DNA of 9,166 bases from positions 1-9,166 of the forward strand of contig JAJQGZ010000144.1 in assembly GCA_021200075.1 (NCBI GenBank). The letters run 5' to 3'. A program made the position numbers and the translations under genes. The DNA is from Clostridiales bacterium (GTDB taxonomy: Bacteria; Bacillota; Clostridia; Oscillospirales; Acutalibacteraceae). The notes beneath the pieces are model-generated. The model was not told where the DNA came from. It saw nothing but the letters and a program-made list of their open reading frames with translations, and made no database searches. This document shows, one piece after another, positions 6,500-9,166 of this stretch (the stretch's first letter is position 1; the number at the start of each line of letters is the position of its first letter).

Positions 6500-9166
6500 T
6501 TACCTTTGCTTCTGCTTTGATTGCTGTGCATCAAGCGCTCCCAAAAGGGAACGAAGCCTGATTTTAACAGCGCCGAGATTTGTTATCTCGTCAATTTTTA
6601 TCTGTGTATAGAGTTTGCCTTTTGACTCCAATATCCGCTTGATTTCGTCCGTGGTTACGGCATCAATTCCGCACCCGAAAGAAACGAGCTGAACAAGCTG
6701 AATATCATCGTTTTCGGTTGCAAACTGCGCCGCCTTATACATTCTTGAATGATATGTCCACTGGTTCAAAACATTGACTTTTACATCGGGAGAAAGGTCG
6801 CAAACACTGTCCTCTGACAAAACTGCGAAACCGAGAGAAGATGCAAGAGCGTTTATGCCGTGGTTTATCTCAGGATCGATATGGTAAGGTCTTCCGGCGA
6901 AAATCAAAAGCCTTTTACCGTTTTTCCTTGCGTATTTAATAGTTTCATTACCCTTTGCCGAAACGGCTTTGCGGTAATCAGAAAGAGCGGAATATGCATT
7001 TCCCGCAGCAGAGTAAATTTCATTTTTCTTTACATTCATAACCGACTTCAGCGCCTTGTACAATCCGTTGACAAAAACTTTTTTATCATTGATATTCAAA
7101 TACGGATAAAGGAATTTGGTACCCTTGATATTATCTATATTTTTGCTTATCAGCTCTCCGTAATATGCCACGACGGGGCAGTTAAAGCAGTTATCAGTAT
7201 TATCCTCGGCAACATTGTATGTAAGGCTCGGATAAAAGATGAAATCGGGATTTTTTTCTATCAGGCTTTCGATATGACCATGCATAAGCTTTGCCGGATA
7301 ACAGGCGGTATCGGAGGGTATTGTGTGCTGACCCTTGACATAAAGCTCCTTATTTGACCTATCGGAAAATATTACATCACAGCCGAGCGATGTAAAAAGT
7401 GCGTCCCAAAACGGGGCAAGGTCATACATACCGAGTGCAAGAGGAAGTCCGACACAAATATTTTTTCTAATACCTTTTGCGCCTGTATCAAGCAATGTTA
7501 TATATTTATATTTGTAATCATATAAATCACAGCCGTGGTTGTCTGCAACGGTTTTGCCCGCTCCTCTATCGCATTTATTGCCACTGATATACTTTTTGCC
7601 GGAGGAAAATGTGTTTATCGTCAGATTACAGCGATTGGTACAGCCCTTGCAAACAGCAGGCTTTGAGGTGTGGGTAAAGGCTTGAAGTTCGGCAGGTGAA
7701 ATTAAATTACCCTGCCCTTTTTCACTTTCCATTGCGCATACGGCGGCGCCGAATGCACCCATAAGACCGGCAATATTCGGTCTTATAACATAAGCTCCTA
7801 TTTCGTCCTCAAAGGCTTTCAGAACAGCATCGTTCAAAAATGTACCGCCCTGGACGACAATTTTCTTTCCGAGTTCATCGGGAGATGAAGCTCTTATAAC
7901 CTTATACAAAGCGTTTTTAACAACCGACGCAGAAAGTCCTGCACTGATATCGCCTATTGTTGCACCGTCCCTTTGTGCCTGTTTAACAGAGGAATTCATA
8001 AATACCGTACAGCGCGAACCGAGATCAACCGGATGCTCGGCAAAAAGCGCAAGGCGTGAAAATTCCTGTACAGTATAGCCCATTGCGGCGGCAAAAGTTT
8101 CGATAAAAGAACCGCAACCTGACGAGCAGGCTTCGTTAAGCATTATTGAATCTATCGCATTATTCCTTATTTTAGAACATTTTATATCCTGTCCACCGAT
8201 ATCGAGTACAAATTCAACATCGCTGTTAAAATGCTTTGCGGCGGTATAGTGAGCAATAGTTTCCACCAAACCGAAATCAACGGAGAATGCACTTTTTATC
8301 AGTTCCTCGCCGTAGCCTGTAACCGCCGAGGCTTTGATTGATATTCTGTTTGAACAAAGAGAATATATCTTTAAAAGCTGATTTTTAACCGCTTCTACAG
8401 GATCGCCGTTATTGCCGGCATAGTAAGAATAAAGAATATTTTTATCCTTATCAAGAAACACAAGCTTGGTTGTGGTTGAGCCGCAGTCAATACCGAGATA
8501 AGCGTCGCCGTAATATTTAGAAATATCCCTTTGCTTAACATCGGCAAGCGCATGATGGGAGCAAAACTCCTCATACTCCTTTTTGTCTGCAAAAAGAGGC
8601 TTTGAAGTGGAAATCAACTTTCTCGTTTTAAGCGTGGAATTTATTTTGCTTTTTATTTGAGCGTATGTAAGCTCGTCGGCATTTTTTTGTGCATAAAGAG
8701 CTGCGCCGTAAGCAACCGAGGTATTGGCATATTGAGGAGTAACGGCATCTTTTTCATCAAGGCCGAGAGTTTCGATAAATCTTCTGCGAAGCCCTTTGCA
8801 GTAATACAAAGCTCCGCCGAGAAAAACGACCTTGCCTTTGATTTTCCTGCCCTGCGCAAGACCTGCTATAGTCTGATTAACAACCGCCTGATAAACCGAC
8901 GCACAAATATCTTCTTTTTTAGCGCCTTGGTTTATAAGAGGCTGAATATCGCTTTTTGCAAAAACTCCGCAGCGTGAGGCAATCGGATATATCTGCGTGT
9001 ATTTTAGGCTCAGCTCATCAAGCTCATCAAGGCTTACATCAAGCAAAACAGCCATTTGGTCTATAAATGCACCCGTACCGCCTGCGCACGAGCCGTTCAT
9101 TTTTTCATCAAACCCGCTCTTATCAAAAAATATTATTTTAGCATCCTCACCGCCGAGTTCTATAAC
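6500..9166 (-). CDS. Tandem acyl-CoA dehydratase activase with DUF2229 region, N-terminus missing
   Basis: The reading frame is open to the right edge, so the Met at 9100 is internal and the true start lies outside. Counting from the first visible codon, 888 residues remain. Residues 1-160 are the second half of a BcrA/BadF-type ATPase module (VIELGGEDAKI at 1-11, NGSCAGGTGAF at 24-34, Cys27 and Cys66). A second full module spans about 220-480: GIDCGSTTTK (225-234, phosphate loop), DIGGQD (322-327), NEACSSGCGSF (344-354) with Cys347, and SRCTVF (384-389) with Cys386. In both modules the two cysteines are 39 apart, the same spacing as the cluster ligands of HgdC. Residues about 500-888 are DUF2229-like: CKGCTNRC (506-513) with Cys532 forms a four-Cys metal site, then DTACYPAKLMHGH (619-631) and NCFNCPVV (659-666). 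In this family ATP hydrolysis drives low-potential electron transfer to a dehydratase or reductase, here probably the next gene. The protein is cytoplasmic; the natural partner reaction is unknown. Confidence 0.9.
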   Translation of the reverse strand, partial: VIELGGEDAKIIFFDKSGFDEKMNGSCAGGTGAFIDQMAVLLDVSLDELDELSLKYTQIYPIASRCGVFAKSDIQPLINQGAKKEDICASVYQAVVNQTIAGLAQGRKIKGKVVFLGGALYYCKGLRRRFIETLGLDEKDAVTPQYANTSVAYGAALYAQKNADELTYAQIKSKINSTLKTRKLISTSKPLFADKKEYEEFCSHHALADVKQRDISKYYGDAYLGIDCGSTTTKLVFLDKDKNILYSYYAGNNGDPVEAVKNQLLKIYSLCSNRISIKASAVTGYGEELIKSAFSVDFGLVETIAHYTAAKHFNSDVEFVLDIGGQDIKCSKIRNNAIDSIMLNEACSSGCGSFIETFAAAMGYTVQEFSRLALFAEHPVDLGSRCTVFMNSSVKQAQRDGATIGDISAGLSASVVKNALYKVIRASSPDELGKKIVVQGGTFLNDAVLKAFEDEIGAYVIRPNIAGLMGAFGAAVCAMESEKGQGNLISPAELQAFTHTSKPAVCKGCTNRCNLTINTFSSGKKYISGNKCDRGAGKTVADNHGCDLYDYKYKYITLLDTGAKGIRKNICVGLPLALGMYDLAPFWDALFTSLGCDVIFSDRSNKELYVKGQHTIPSDTACYPAKLMHGHIESLIEKNPDFIFYPSLTYNVAEDNTDNCFNCPVVAYYGELISKNIDNIKGTKFLYPYLNINDKKVFVNGLYKALKSVMNVKKNEIYSAAGNAYSALSDYRKAVSAKGNETIKYARKNGKRLLIFAGRPYHIDPEINHGINALASSLGFAVLSEDSVCDLSPDVKVNVLNQWTYHSRMYKAAQFATENDDIQLVQLVSFGCGIDAVTTDEIKRILESKGKLYTQIKIDEITNLGAVKIRLRSLLGALDAQQSKQKQR
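6503..6507 (-). promoter_or_regulatory. Ribosome site for the dehydratase-like gene, abutting the activase stop
   Basis: AAAGG sits directly before the TAA stop of the activase gene, 9 nt from the ATG at 6493. It supports separate initiation of the downstream protein, probably by translational coupling with ribosomes ending at the TAA. Confidence 0.6.

Noticed and set aside
6860..7357. 165-codon plus-strand open frame opposite the activase gene
   Set aside because: It is antisense to strongly conserved DUF2229 coding sequence and shows no recognisable domain or start signal.
9098..9100. Met codon as start of the activase gene
   Set aside because: The frame stays open for 22 more codons to the window edge and those codons match the family (VIELGGEDAKI), so the Met is internal.

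Overview
The window looks like a chromosomal piece of a low-to-moderate GC Firmicute, most likely an anaerobic member of the Clostridia (an Oscillospiraceae/Ruminococcaceae-type gut organism is my guess). The reasons are HPr kinase/phosphorylase in a hprK-glucokinase-murB gene order, Shine-Dalgarno-led genes with several TTG starts, sigma-A-type promoters, a YtvI-like membrane protein, and a two-module acyl-CoA dehydratase activase of the kind common in strict anaerobes. The assignment rests on recalled family patterns, not on a search.

Left block, minus strand, 1-2279: hprK (carbon catabolite control), then a ROK-family glucokinase, then the start of murB (peptidoglycan precursor synthesis), which runs off the left edge. 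A very good promoter (TTGATA, 17 bp, TATAAT) lies upstream of hprK. No terminator is visible between the three genes, so they probably form one operon linking sugar-status sensing, glucose phosphorylation and cell-wall synthesis.

Centre, plus strand, 2446-5070: a divergent promoter with an extended -10 drives a family-4 glycosyltransferase. It is followed by an AI-2E/YtvI-type polytopic membrane protein, which may have its own promoter and ends at a strong intrinsic terminator (5037-5070). The 273-bp divergent intergenic region holds both promoters and a leader hairpin.

Right block, minus strand, 5219-9166: a two-gene unit related to 2-hydroxyacyl-CoA dehydratases. The upstream gene runs off the right edge. 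It encodes two tandem BcrA/BadF-type ATPase (activase) modules, each with the Cys-39-Cys spacing that binds the bridging [4Fe-4S] cluster in HgdC, followed by a DUF2229-like Cys-rich region. The downstream gene encodes an HgdB-like (HGD-D) protein with conserved cysteines. The two genes are in the same reading frame, separated only by one TAA and two sense codons, and related proteins are often a single chain of about 1400 residues. This is the most distinctive part of the window. The likely role is ATP-driven low-potential electron transfer to an Fe-S dehydratase/reductase partner whose substrate is unknown.

Between the two convergent blocks, 5071-5231 contains a small cluster of repeats and hairpins closed by a perfect 10-bp GC-rich inverted repeat; I cannot assign it. 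I saw no tRNA, rRNA, CRISPR array, transposase or complete IS element.
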